A DNA stretch of 50,274 bases from an uncultured Parvularculaceae bacterium (GTDB taxonomy: Bacteria > Pseudomonadota > Alphaproteobacteria > Caulobacterales > Parvularculaceae), in NCBI GenBank assembly GCA_938015425.1, contig CALLPQ010000005.1, forward strand, positions 1 through 50,274. The letters are read 5' to 3'. Positions 42,786-50,274 of the stretch are shown here, one piece after another. The notes under the pieces were generated by a model, which was not told the origin of the DNA, made no database searches, and was given only the letters and a program-made list of their open reading frames with translations. The translations under genes were made by a program, and so were the position numbers. Position 1 is the stretch's first letter; each line of letters starts with the position of its first letter.

Positions 42786-43484
42786 TTATGCACTTAGCGC
42801 TTCTTGTAATTCTTCTGGATCACGCAGAACATATCCGCGGCCCCAAACTGTTTCGATATAATCTGTGCCGCTTGCCGCTTTTAGCTTTTTGCGGAGTTTA
42901 CAGATAAATACATCGATAATTTTAAGTTCTGGCTCGTCCATGCCGCCATAAAGGTGGTTCAGGAACATTTCTTTGGTCAAGGTTGTGCCTTTACGTAAGG
43001 ATAAAAGCTCGATCATTTGATATTCTTTGCCCGTTAGGTGAACCCGTTGGCTGTTCACTTCAACTGTTTTGGCATCAAGATTAACCGAAAGGGCGCCCGT
43101 ATTGATAATAGATTGGGCATGGCCTTTTGAACGACGCACGATTGCGTGGATACGGGCAACAAGCTCATCCTTGTGGAAAGGCTTGGTCATATAATCGTCT
43201 GCACCAAATCCCAGTCCGCGAACCTTGGTTTCAATATCGCCTTGCCCGGTTAAGATTAGAATAGGTGTGTTGACTTTGGCTACCCGTAGAGATTTCAATA
43301 CGTCAAAGCCAGTCATATCCGGTAGGTTTAGGTCAAGCAAAATGATATCATAATCATAGACTTTACCCAGATCTACGCCTTCTTCCCCTAAATCCGTTGT
43401 ATAACAATTGAACCCGTCAGACTTAAGCATTAACTCAATGCTCTGTGCTGTTGCGCTGTCATCTTCAATCAGCAAAACCCTCAT
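42786..43484 (-). CDS. ctrA: cell-cycle response regulator CtrA
   Basis: A 232-residue OmpR-type response regulator, the alphaproteobacterial master regulator of the cell cycle and flagellar genes. The receiver domain (residues 1-120) has the phosphoacceptor D51 in [22 protein letters not shown] and the conserved K in [11 protein letters not shown]; the winged-helix domain has [20 protein letters not shown] and [20 protein letters not shown]. The end LQEALSA resembles the C-terminal degradation signal of CtrA. AGGAG is seven bases before the ATG. It is transcribed away from fliI/fliJ, typical CtrA targets, across a 320-base gap. Confidence 0.97.
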   Translation of the reverse strand: MRVLLIEDDSATAQSIELMLKSDGFNCYTTDLGEEGVDLGKVYDYDIILLDLNLPDMTGFDVLKSLRVAKVNTPILILTGQGDIETKVRGLGFGADDYMTKPFHKDELVARIHAIVRRSKGHAQSIINTGALSVNLDAKTVEVNSQRVHLTGKEYQMIELLSLRKGTTLTKEMFLNHLYGGMDEPELKIIDVFICKLRKKLKAASGTDYIETVWGRGYVLRDPEELQEALSA

Positions 43485-43547
43485 TTTATGTCTCCTGTCT
43501 TAAATTCGCACACTTGTGTGGGCATTTATTCTTTCCAGTGATCAGAC

Positions 43548-43579
43548 GTTAACCTTCATTACCTTTAATAAAGGTTAAC
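43548..43579. promoter_or_regulatory. GTTAACCTT/AAGGTTAAC inverted repeat in the ctrA-fliI gap
   Basis: GTTAACCTT (43548-43556) and AAGGTTAAC (43571-43579) form a perfect nine-base inverted repeat. TTAA at 43565-43568 and TTAAC at 43575-43579 are separated by six bases, one less than the Caulobacter CtrA box (TTAA-N7-TTAA). The site is 64-95 bases ahead of the ctrA ATG, so autoregulation by CtrA is plausible. Confidence 0.5.
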
Positions 43580-43804
43580 ATCTCAACGAATTCATGAAGA
43601 TTGATGATTTTTGATTAAATCTCTGAAAAGGATTGTTAAATCGGAATCTTAGGAATCCATTCGTTATATTGATGCTTGTTAATGTTCGCTGCTTCGCTTT
43701 CAAGATCAAGGGGTTTACCAGTTTACTCCTCCTTAATGGTCCTGCGTTAACCTGAAATCTCATTCTGGGGCAGGTTTCTGCCGCGATTTCATAGGGTAAT
43801 TGCC

Positions 43805-45175
43805 ATGGGCTATCAAAATTTCACTGAAAATCATGACTTTATGGGTGATGATTTGCTACAATGTGAAGGGCGTGTGCTGGCCGTCACAGGGAACGGTATC
43901 CGCATTTCTGATCGTTTTGGCCTGTTGGGCATTGGGGGCAGGGTAATAATTTGCCGTGATGATGATCATAAAAATGCACTATTGGCAGAGGTGGTCTCAT
44001 TGGGGACGGGAGAGGCTTTTGTTTTGCCATTTGGGGATAATGCCTCAGTCCGGCGTGGGGCGTCGGTTATCTATTGCCGGAATAATGTTCAAATTCGCCC
44101 CCATAAGGGTTGGCTTGGTAGGGTCATTGATGGGTTAGGGCGCCCTGTGGATGGGCTTGGCCCCCTACCATCACCGGAAGATCATGAGGGAAGTGCGATT
44201 ACTTTGCGCGGTACGCCGCCGCCTGCGGCTTTGCGGGCCCGTTTGGGAGAGCGTGTTGATTTTGGCGTTAAGGCCATGAATGCGTTTACGCCTGCGCGTG
44301 CTGGTCAAAGATTGGGTATTTTTTCTGGCTCTGGTGTTGGTAAATCTTCCCTTTTAGGAATGGTAGCGCGTAATACAAGATGCGATGTGCGTGTGATTGC
44401 CTTGATTGGAGAACGAGGGCGCGAAGTGCGTGAATTTATCGAGGATGATCTGGGCCCTGAAGGGTTGGCGAAGTCTATTGTGATTGTGGCCACCGCTGAT
44501 GAAGCGGCACTGATGCGCCGGGAGGCCGGGTTTTTAGCGTTGGCCATAAGTGAATATTTTAGAGATAAAGGTGATCATGTTTTATGCTTGATGGATAGTA
44601 TTACCCGTATTGCCATGGCCCAACGGGAAATCGGATTAGCGGCGGGGGAACCCCCCGCAAGCCGCGGCTATACGCCATCGGTTTTTTCTTTATTACCTTC
44701 TATGTTAGAGCGGGTGGGACCGGGTCTTATGCCGGTAGAGGGGGGTAAAACCGGATTTATTACCGGCATTTTTACGGTGTTGGTGGAGGGGGATGATCAT
44801 GATGAACCCATCTCAGATCATAGCCGCGCCATTCTGGACGGGCATATTGTGTTGGACCGCGACATTGCGGAACGGGGACGTTTTCCGGCGATTAATATCT
44901 TGAAAAGTCTGTCGCGCACCGCAACCGATGCGATGAGTGAAGAAGAATGCGCCCATTATATCCGGACCCGACAATTAACCGCTCTGCATAATGATATGGC
45001 AGATTTAATAAAAATTGGCGCTTATCAACAAGGAAGCAACCCTGAAATTGACATTGCGATTGATTTTTTTGGCTATCTTGAAGAGTTCTTAACCCAATCG
45101 CGTCATGATAAGGTTAATGTGGAAGAAACGTTAACGGATCTTTCACACATTCTATCACGGGTTCGGCCATCTTAA
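43805..45175 (+). CDS. fliI: flagellar protein export ATPase
   Basis: A 456-residue F1-beta-like ATPase that powers flagellar type III export. The Walker A motif is FSGSGVGKSSLLGMV (residue ~172), with GERGREVREFIED, LMDSITRIAMAQREIGLAAG and the export-ATPase signature PPASRGYTPSVFSLLP. The end contains DLIKIGAYQQGSNPEIDIAI, also typical. Length matches FliI. No strong ribosome site precedes ATG 43805, though GGG lies about ten bases upstream. fliJ follows after 46 bases. No other flagellar genes are in the window. Confidence 0.96.
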   Translation: MGYQNFTENHDFMGDDLLQCEGRVLAVTGNGIRISDRFGLLGIGGRVIICRDDDHKNALLAEVVSLGTGEAFVLPFGDNASVRRGASVIYCRNNVQIRPHKGWLGRVIDGLGRPVDGLGPLPSPEDHEGSAITLRGTPPPAALRARLGERVDFGVKAMNAFTPARAGQRLGIFSGSGVGKSSLLGMVARNTRCDVRVIALIGERGREVREFIEDDLGPEGLAKSIVIVATADEAALMRREAGFLALAISEYFRDKGDHVLCLMDSITRIAMAQREIGLAAGEPPASRGYTPSVFSLLPSMLERVGPGLMPVEGGKTGFITGIFTVLVEGDDHDEPISDHSRAILDGHIVLDRDIAERGRFPAINILKSLSRTATDAMSEEECAHYIRTRQLTALHNDMADLIKIGAYQQGSNPEIDIAIDFFGYLEEFLTQSRHDKVNVEETLTDLSHILSRVRPS

Positions 45176-45221
45176 ATTTCGAACCATCAGTATGCGTAAA
45201 GATAGTACAAGGTTTTGAGTT

Positions 45222-45683
45222 ATGGCTTCATCAGATCGTAATGGCAGCACTTTAAATAAATTGTTGAAAGTGGCGCGGGTAAAAGTGGACGAAATAAATG
45301 CGTCTCTTGCCGCTGTTAAAGTCGCACGAGACAGCACCGAAACGGCAATAGCGCGATTGGATTATTCAGTGATTGAAGAACAAAGACGCGCAGAAAAAAT
45401 GCAAGAACGCTATCAACAAGGGGAAAGCCCTATCGACATGACGGGCGCAGCTGAAGACTATGCCAAAAAGATCGCGATAAAGCGCGCGAATATGCAGGCA
45501 ACATTATCACAATTAGAAGAACGTGAGCGCGTCTTTAATGAAGACTTGGTGGAGCGTTATAATGAAATTAAAAAGCTTGAGCATCTCATCGATAGTGCAG
45601 ACCGAAAAGTAAAAACCCAAAGAGGGCGCCGCGCAGAAGCCCGACAAAACGAAATGATCGCCGCACGTTACGGACGTTCATAG
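45222..45683 (+). CDS. fliJ: flagellar export chaperone FliJ
   Basis: A 153-residue, almost wholly helical protein rich in Arg, Lys, Glu and Gln, as expected for the FliJ stalk-like coiled coil that couples FliI to the export gate. Heptad-like stretches run from about residue 15 to 140 (for example RRAEKMQERYQQGESPI then ERERVFNEDLVERYNEIKK). Sequence identity to FliJ is low in general; the assignment rests on length, coiled-coil character and the position 46 bases after fliI. AAGG lies about ten bases before the ATG. Confidence 0.88.
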   Translation: MASSDRNGSTLNKLLKVARVKVDEINASLAAVKVARDSTETAIARLDYSVIEEQRRAEKMQERYQQGESPIDMTGAAEDYAKKIAIKRANMQATLSQLEERERVFNEDLVERYNEIKKLEHLIDSADRKVKTQRGRRAEARQNEMIAARYGRS

Positions 45684-45797
45684 GGGTTTTTAGGGGCGGT
45701 GTCCGATAAAGGAATGCCTTATAGTTTGATTTCTTAGGGCCAATGCCACTTGCTAGGTGATTATGACTTCATGAAAAATTGTTTCTAACCTAACATA

Positions 45798-46079
45798 TTA
45801 ATCTTCATTGGAATGAGTAAATTTACTCAGAGAAAGAGCATATTGGTTTTTGATAAACCTTTCGACCTCCCAGCGTTTAGCCTCTGCAAATATACCCTCT
45901 AAGATTTTTTCAGATGGAATGCCTATTCTGATGCCTGCGGGAACATTGTGAAATACGCTAGCAAGTGCATGGCAGGTTTGTAGGTCTTCACACGCCCTTA
46001 TCTCAATAAGGGCTATCCCCATCGTGTCGAGAATGGCTGCTAACTCGGTATTGATTGTCAGGGTTGTTTTTGTTTTCAT
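45798..46079 (-). CDS. hypothetical protein
   Basis: A 93-residue protein with no family I recognise. It begins MKTKTTLTINTELAAILDTM and contains ALASVFHNVPAGIRIGIPSE, with a helical, charged C-terminal third. The open frame starts six bases earlier (46085), but AGGGA fits ATG 46079 best. Cysteines occur near residues 31 and 37. It converges with fliJ on the other strand, with about 110 bases between. Confidence 0.6.
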   Translation of the reverse strand: MKTKTTLTINTELAAILDTMGIALIEIRACEDLQTCHALASVFHNVPAGIRIGIPSEKILEGIFAEAKRWEVERFIKNQYALSLSKFTHSNED

Positions 46080-46170
46080 ATACATTCCCTTATTGTTAAT
46101 TGTGTAGGAGTTTGCTTGAAATACTATCGAAAGGTTTCCATTCTTAATGAGTTAAATTTATCGGGGGTTA

Positions 46171-46626
46171 TTAGCTACGATTATCGCGATAATTAATATA
46201 GCTGTAACAAAAATCCCTGAAATATTCTTTTTGAAACGCTTCAATGTCGTTTAATGTAATTTTATGCTTTTCTTTTTCTGGGTAAGTTAACTCTTCGAGT
46301 ATTCTTTGTAGCATATTTTTCTCTCCTTGAGAGAAGTCACTTGCTTTAATAATCTTTTTTATACCTTCAATATGTAATAATGCTTTTTGTTTTCGGTCTA
46401 ATTCAAAATAAGCGGTTAGACCGGCTATTAACATAAACGAATACGCACCTAGACATTCTTTAGGGGTTATTTTTCCCTCAGAAATTTGTTGATCTATTTT
46501 TGATCCGAGTTGATTGTATGGATCTAGTCCGGGGCTTGAATATATTTCCTTGGAATAAATGTCCTGCGACCAAGTTGGAATACAGGCTGTTGAAGCTTGT
46601 TTTGCTATGTCGTCAAAAGTATTCAA
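46171..46626 (-). CDS. hypothetical protein, AT-rich gene
   Basis: A 151-residue mainly helical protein of unknown family, with KIDQQISEGKITPKECLGAY, a moderately hydrophobic helix (SFMLIAGLTAYFEL) and a lysine/glutamate-rich second half. One 60-base stretch I counted (46201-46260) is about 30 % G+C, well below the surrounding genes, suggesting foreign or relaxed origin. The start is not backed by a clear ribosome site. No function is evident. Confidence 0.5.
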   Translation of the reverse strand: MNTFDDIAKQASTACIPTWSQDIYSKEIYSSPGLDPYNQLGSKIDQQISEGKITPKECLGAYSFMLIAGLTAYFELDRKQKALLHIEGIKKIIKASDFSQGEKNMLQRILEELTYPEKEKHKITLNDIEAFQKEYFRDFCYSYINYRDNRS

Positions 46627-46871
46627 GTTTATTTTATCCTGCTAAAAATATAATGGGTTTTTATGAGTATGGCTGATGCGATTACAACTCCAAGGTTAGC
46701 TTTTAAAGCGACTTTTAAGATGGCTTTATGAATGAGGTCATAAATGCACGATTGAATATAACCTAAAATCCAACTACCCTCCATCGCATTTTGCGAGTGT
46801 AAGGATTTATATTTAGCCTTATGCGGCCGTGTTTAAAAAGGGCTTAAGCGCAGTCGGTAATTCATTCTAAG

Positions 46872-47141
46872 TTAAACCATATTCAACGACATATTGTAAA
46901 TAACAATAATGATAAAATAAATTACAGTTTCAACCAACGAAGCCATTAGACTTTTGATTGACTTTCCGTATGTCAAAATTCTTGAAATAGCAAATAAACC
47001 TATTTGATAAACCGCCATTGGAAATAAGGAATTTGTTTCCCACTCATATGATTTTGGTATTGGAATAAACAAAGACAATGATAGTAATAATAAAATTGAA
47101 GCTGATATCAGTCTGATATTATTCTTATATTGTGTTTTCAT
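46872..47141 (-). CDS. hypothetical small membrane protein
   Basis: An 89-residue protein with three hydrophobic segments (ASILLLLSLSLFIPIP, FPMAVYQIGLFAISRIL and SLVETVIYFIIIVIYNM) and no recognised family. It is AT-rich like its neighbour at 46171-46626. The 245-base gap between them holds no open frame I would support. It could be the inner-membrane partner of that neighbour, but this is speculative. Confidence 0.5.
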   Translation of the reverse strand: MKTQYKNNIRLISASILLLLSLSLFIPIPKSYEWETNSLFPMAVYQIGLFAISRILTYGKSIKSLMASLVETVIYFIIIVIYNMSLNMV

Positions 47142-47199
47142 CTAATGTCTTACCTTCAAGAGATAAATTAACATGTTTATTTTATCTTTGTATATCAGT

Positions 47200-47634
47200 T
47201 TAGCCAAGAGCATATTGGTTTAGCCCTTCACGCGCGAGTTCGTCCGCACGCTCATTACCCGGGTCGCCGGCGTGTCCCTTAACCCAATGCCATTCTATGG
47301 TGCGGGTGTTCGCCAATGTATCGAGTTCCACCCATAAATCCTTGTTTTTAACAGCTTTTTTGGCGGCCGTTTTCCAGCCATTTCGTTTCCAGTTTGTAAT
47401 CCATGTATTGATGCCGTTTTTTACATATTGGCTATCTGTATATAGCTGAAAAGTCTCGCCCTCAGGCACATATCGCACGGCTTCGATGGCCGCCATTAAT
47501 TCCATTCGATTGTTTGTAGTGGGGGTTTCGCCACCTTTGATTTCTTTAACTTCGTCTCCATTTAAAATGTAAACGCCCCAACCGCCGGGACCCGGATTGC
47601 CAGAGCATGCGCCATCTGTATAAATTTTTATCAT
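47200..47634 (-). CDS. rnhA: ribonuclease HI
   Basis: A 144-residue RNase H that degrades the RNA strand of RNA-DNA hybrids. All four catalytic acidic residues are visible: D7 in [18 protein letters not shown]45 in [12 protein letters not shown]67 in [12 protein letters not shown] and D in [12 protein letters not shown] near residue 131. AGGA is seven bases before the ATG. It is the last gene of the ispH-thrB-rnhA run, an order seen in many Alphaproteobacteria, 46 bases after thrB. Confidence 0.97.
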   Translation of the reverse strand: MIKIYTDGACSGNPGPGGWGVYILNGDEVKEIKGGETPTTNNRMELMAAIEAVRYVPEGETFQLYTDSQYVKNGINTWITNWKRNGWKTAAKKAVKNKDLWVELDTLANTRTIEWHWVKGHAGDPGNERADELAREGLNQYALG

Positions 47635-47680
47635 CGATGTTCCTGAGTTTTGCCAGTAAAGTATAGGTTATGAAGAGAGT

Positions 47681-48688
47681 TTATAGAAGTGCGGTTGGGT
47701 TATCGCGGTGAAAGGTAAGCTTTTTAACATATTCGTCCGGGTTCTTAACGTTGACCACCGCGCCCTCAATTTGATTAAGCCAATCATAAAAGCGCGTGAG
47801 TAAAATGCGCAAGGCCGCCCCGCGCGCCATAATCGGCAGGGCTTTACGTTCTGCATCGGTTAATGGGCGTGACCTTTCATAGGCTTTGGCCATCGCTTCC
47901 CATTTTTCTTTTACAAAACCGTGCTGAGCATCAAAGCACCATGCATTTAAACATACTGCTAAATCATAAACAAAAAAATCTGTACACGAAAAATAAAAAT
48001 CAATTATGCCTGTTACATGACCTTGCTTGTCAAGCAAAACATTATCGGGAAAAAGATCAGCGTGAATAACCCCGCGGGGTAATGTTGGATGATCCTCTCC
48101 CTTTGAAGGTGATTTGGGCCAATGGCGTGTCAAAAAATTTATCTCTTCATCAATTAATTCTTGGATATGGATTAAGGGTTTTTGTTTTTGGGTTTCATCT
48201 TGCCTTGTTTTGATAGAGGCCACGCAGTTGAGCGACAGTGTTTTCCACCCTTCAAGAGATAGAGCATTGTCCCGATTGAGGTTAAAACTGTGAACGCTTA
48301 AATGTGCCCGCGCCATTATATCTCCCATCATGGCGCATTCTTCCGGGTTTGGATCATCACGCGATGTGCCGGGCATAAACTCGATCAGTGCGGCAGTTTT
48401 CCCGCATAAGCCCCTTAGGGTTTCTCCGTTTTTGTCGCTGATGGGCCGTGGCGAGGGTAAACCCGCATCTGCCATATGGTTCATTAGAGAGAGAAAAAAA
48501 GGTAAGTCTTTTATATCGACCCTTTTTTCGTAAAGGGTCAAGATAAACCGGCCTTTTGTAGTGTTGACTAAATAATTACTATTTTCCACGCCTTCTGCAA
48601 TGCCGTTAAAGTTTAAAAGACTACCCAGATTATAGTTTTGCAGGAAGTCTTTAAGGTCTGGCTCGTTAATATGGGTATAGACAGCCAT
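47681..48688 (-). CDS. thrB: homoserine kinase (aminoglycoside-phosphotransferase-like ThrB)
   Basis: A 335-residue kinase of the APH fold that phosphorylates homoserine for threonine synthesis. The start MAVYTHINEPDLKDFLQNYN, GIAEGVENSNYLV, the catalytic loop GVIHADLFPDNVLLD (residue ~207) and the metal-binding IIDFYFSCTDFFVYDLAV are typical of the alphaproteobacterial enzyme, which is unrelated to E. coli ThrB. Length is slightly above the usual ~320. It lies between ispH and rnhA on the same strand. Confidence 0.95.
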   Translation of the reverse strand: MAVYTHINEPDLKDFLQNYNLGSLLNFNGIAEGVENSNYLVNTTKGRFILTLYEKRVDIKDLPFFLSLMNHMADAGLPSPRPISDKNGETLRGLCGKTAALIEFMPGTSRDDPNPEECAMMGDIMARAHLSVHSFNLNRDNALSLEGWKTLSLNCVASIKTRQDETQKQKPLIHIQELIDEEINFLTRHWPKSPSKGEDHPTLPRGVIHADLFPDNVLLDKQGHVTGIIDFYFSCTDFFVYDLAVCLNAWCFDAQHGFVKEKWEAMAKAYERSRPLTDAERKALPIMARGAALRILLTRFYDWLNQIEGAVVNVKNPDEYVKKLTFHRDNPTALL

Positions 48689-48785
48689 TGGAATTTGCGT
48701 CTCGTAAATTTCTGGGTTTTATCTGTATAAGTCGGTTTTATAAAAGAGATGTTGGCTCAAAGGGATATAGACAGTCTATTTCTAT

Positions 48786-49778
48786 CTATCCGGTTACGGA
48801 CCTAATTCTACTATCATTAGGGGCCTTAAAAAAGATAGATTCTTTTGTAACTTCAATCGTTTTTATTACGAGTGAATATTTCTCCGCAAGGGCGGTTAAA
48901 AATTGTTCCATAAGTTCTTCCGGTGCGGAAGCGCCTGAACTTAAGCCAATTTTTTTTATGCTGTCCAATAAAGACCAGTCAAAACTATCTTTGTCATCGG
49001 TTAAAATGGCTTTTTTTGCTCCATTCTCAAGGGCTACATCTACCATTTTTTGGGAATTTGACGAAGTGTTAGAACCAATTACGATGACCAGATCGCTCAG
49101 GGGGGCAATTGATTTGATGGCTTCTTGTCGGTTTGAGGTGGCATAGCAAATATCGGCTTTTGCAGGGGCAACAATATCGGGAAACCGGTTTTGCAATAAT
49201 GTGATGATGTCTTTTGTTTCATCGACACTTAAAGTGGTTTGGGTCACATAAGCCAAAAGCTTGTGAGGAAGCTGGATGGAGAGGGCTTGTTTTGTATTTT
49301 CTATCAAGCTCATTGATCCTTCGGGGACCTGCCCCATAGTGCCAATTACTTCTTGATGGTTTTTGTGGCCAATCAGAACCACATGATATCCGTTATCAAC
49401 CAGTCTTCTGGCTTGGGTATGGACTTTGCTGACTAACGGGCATGTGGCATCAATTAACTCGATGTCGTTGGCCCTGGCTTGGGAATATACAATTTGCGGG
49501 GAGCCGTGGGCCGATAAAATTAGAGGGCGATCATTTTTGGCCAAAGCAACATCATCAATGAAAATGGCTCCCATCCGGGTTAACCTTTGGACGACATGTT
49601 TGTTATGGACAATCTCGTGACGAACATAAACGGGGGCCCCATAATTGGATAAGGCATTTTCCACGGTGCGAATCGCCCTTTCAACGCCCGCGCAAAATCC
49701 CCGCGGGGAAGCGAGATAGATATCCAGTTTCGCTTTAACATGTTTTCCCGCATCGGTTTTTTTGTTAGAATCTGCCAT
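48786..49778 (-). CDS. ispH: 4-hydroxy-3-methylbut-2-enyl diphosphate reductase
   Basis: A 330-residue iron-sulfur enzyme, last step of the MEP isoprenoid pathway. The three [4Fe-4S] cysteines are at residues ~29 (ASPRGFCAGVERAI), ~113 (LIDATCPLVSKVHTQAR) and ~211 (KADICYATSNRQEA). Also present are VRHEIVHNKHVV, the proton-relay region QVPEGSM, TQTTLSVDET, and the late SGASAPEELMEQF. A ~15-residue Lys/Asp-rich leader precedes the conserved part. No strong ribosome site is seen. It heads the ispH-thrB-rnhA group. Confidence 0.97.
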   Translation of the reverse strand: MADSNKKTDAGKHVKAKLDIYLASPRGFCAGVERAIRTVENALSNYGAPVYVRHEIVHNKHVVQRLTRMGAIFIDDVALAKNDRPLILSAHGSPQIVYSQARANDIELIDATCPLVSKVHTQARRLVDNGYHVVLIGHKNHQEVIGTMGQVPEGSMSLIENTKQALSIQLPHKLLAYVTQTTLSVDETKDIITLLQNRFPDIVAPAKADICYATSNRQEAIKSIAPLSDLVIVIGSNTSSNSQKMVDVALENGAKKAILTDDKDSFDWSLLDSIKKIGLSSGASAPEELMEQFLTALAEKYSLVIKTIEVTKESIFFKAPNDSRIRSVTG

Positions 49779-49875
49779 AGGCGGATGTTACCTGTGTTTG
49801 TGTCACTTATATGTCGACATTTATGTCGTTAGAGTTTTTATTTGATTAGATTTTTCAGTATTAAGTCCTTAAGCT

Positions 49876-50274
49876 TTACGGATTAAATGATCCATTGCGT
49901 CGATGTGGAGCGGGCGCCCACCAGTTCCACTCCCCCATGAGCTTCATCGCTGCCGGCACGAACAACATGCGGACGATCGACGCATCGATGATGATCGCTG
50001 CTGCGAGGCCAACGCCCAGCGTCTTCATATCGATCGACTCGCCCGTGGCGAATGCTCCAAATACCAATGCGATCAGCAGTGCCGCCGAGGTGATGACCCT
50101 CCCGGTCTTTTGCAGTCCTTGGGTGACCGCGAGGTCGTTGTCGCCTGTCTCATCGTGGATCTCTTTGATTCTCGACAACAGGAATACCTCGTAGTCCATC
50201 GATAGACCAAAGGCCAGGAAGAACACGAGGAACGGGTTCCACAGGCTGATGAAGCCGGTTGGCTCGAAGCCGAG
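49876..50274 (-). CDS. MMPL-family transporter, C-terminal part, partial
   Basis: The frame is open from the right edge to a stop at 49876 and encodes the end of an RND/MMPL transporter: FEPTGFISLWNPFLVFFLAF, GLSMDYEVFLLSRIKEIHDE, GRVITSAALLIALVFGAFAT and LMGEWNWWAPAP, the last being typical of actinobacterial-type MMPL proteins. G+C is about 60 % in the 60 bases I counted (49921-49980), far above the rest of the window. The family normally continues after WAPAP with a conserved basic stretch; here it ends abruptly with HRRNGSFNP. See the finding on a possible chimeric junction. Confidence 0.85.
   Translation of the reverse strand, partial: LGFEPTGFISLWNPFLVFFLAFGLSMDYEVFLLSRIKEIHDETGDNDLAVTQGLQKTGRVITSAALLIALVFGAFATGESIDMKTLGVGLAAAIIIDASIVRMLFVPAAMKLMGEWNWWAPAPHRRNGSFNP

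Noticed and set aside
46627-46871. Very short frames (22 and 12 codons) between two unknown genes
   Set aside because: They lack ribosome sites and any recognisable pattern, so they were not called.

Overview
The window looks like a chromosomal segment of a free-living alphaproteobacterium with a moderate GC content (roughly the mid-40s by eye). The evidence is a full-length CtrA cell-cycle regulator beside fliI and fliJ, a circularly permuted two-piece tmRNA gene, an alphaproteobacterial-type SspB adaptor, a three-gene proton-translocating transhydrogenase (pntAA-pntAB-pntB), a TipF-like EAL protein, an NDUFA9-like SDR protein and the gene order ispH-thrB-rnhA. I cannot resolve the order or genus from the sequence alone. 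Most of the window is ordinary chromosome with short intergenic gaps; no phage, insertion sequence or CRISPR array is visible.

Layout, left to right. 0-1.9 kb: an uncertain partial ORF at the edge, an alpha/beta hydrolase and a small membrane protein. 2.1-5.9 kb: the transhydrogenase operon and a GNAT acetyltransferase. 6.0-7.7 kb (minus): a flavin-dependent halogenase-like oxidoreductase with no normal start codon in front of its FAD motif. 7.9-11.7 kb: galT, a fumarylacetoacetate-hydrolase-family gene, a DMT transporter, a free-methionine-sulfoxide reductase (msrC type) and a small unknown protein. 11.8-12.9 kb (minus): a kelch lipoprotein. 13.1-15.3 kb: an NDUFA9-like protein, then sspB and ssrA side by side on the minus strand. 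15.4-19.7 kb: an HTH protein, an Lrp regulator divergent from a leucine dehydrogenase, a thiolase and an OmpA-family lipoprotein. 20.1-25.6 kb: the TipF-like protein, then a glycosyltransferase, an asparagine-synthetase-like amidotransferase and an exosortase that together look like an exosortase (XrtA/EpsH) module. 25.9-29.7 kb: fadA and fadJ type beta-oxidation genes and tRNA-Phe. 30.0-33.3 kb: queF, a periplasmic cyclophilin, a NUDIX hydrolase and cysE. 33.6-39.9 kb: ileS, lspA, a DUF3035 lipoprotein and mutL. 40.0-41.5 kb: an exported unknown protein overlapping a nitroreductase. 41.6-42.7 kb (minus): an ECF sigma factor broken by a one-base frameshift, overlapping a small membrane protein. 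42.8-45.7 kb: ctrA, and fliI-fliJ divergent from it. 45.8-47.1 kb: three small genes of unknown function, two of them unusually AT-rich. 47.2-49.8 kb (minus): ispH, thrB, rnhA. The last ~400 bases carry the C-terminal part of a GC-rich MMPL transporter that does not match its surroundings.

Functional links. ssrA and sspB encode the ribosome-rescue RNA and the adaptor that delivers its tagged products to ClpXP. Leucine dehydrogenase, two thiolases and the FadJ-like protein fit amino- and fatty-acid catabolism, with the Lrp regulator and a nested inverted repeat as the probable switch for the first. ctrA, fliI/fliJ and the TipF-like gene all belong to cell-cycle-controlled motility. The points most worth a second look are the frameshifted sigma factor, the halogenase-like gene without a start, the abrupt composition break at the right edge, the exosortase module with no visible substrate, and a set of short degenerate tandem repeats (7-16 nt periods) scattered through intergenic regions.
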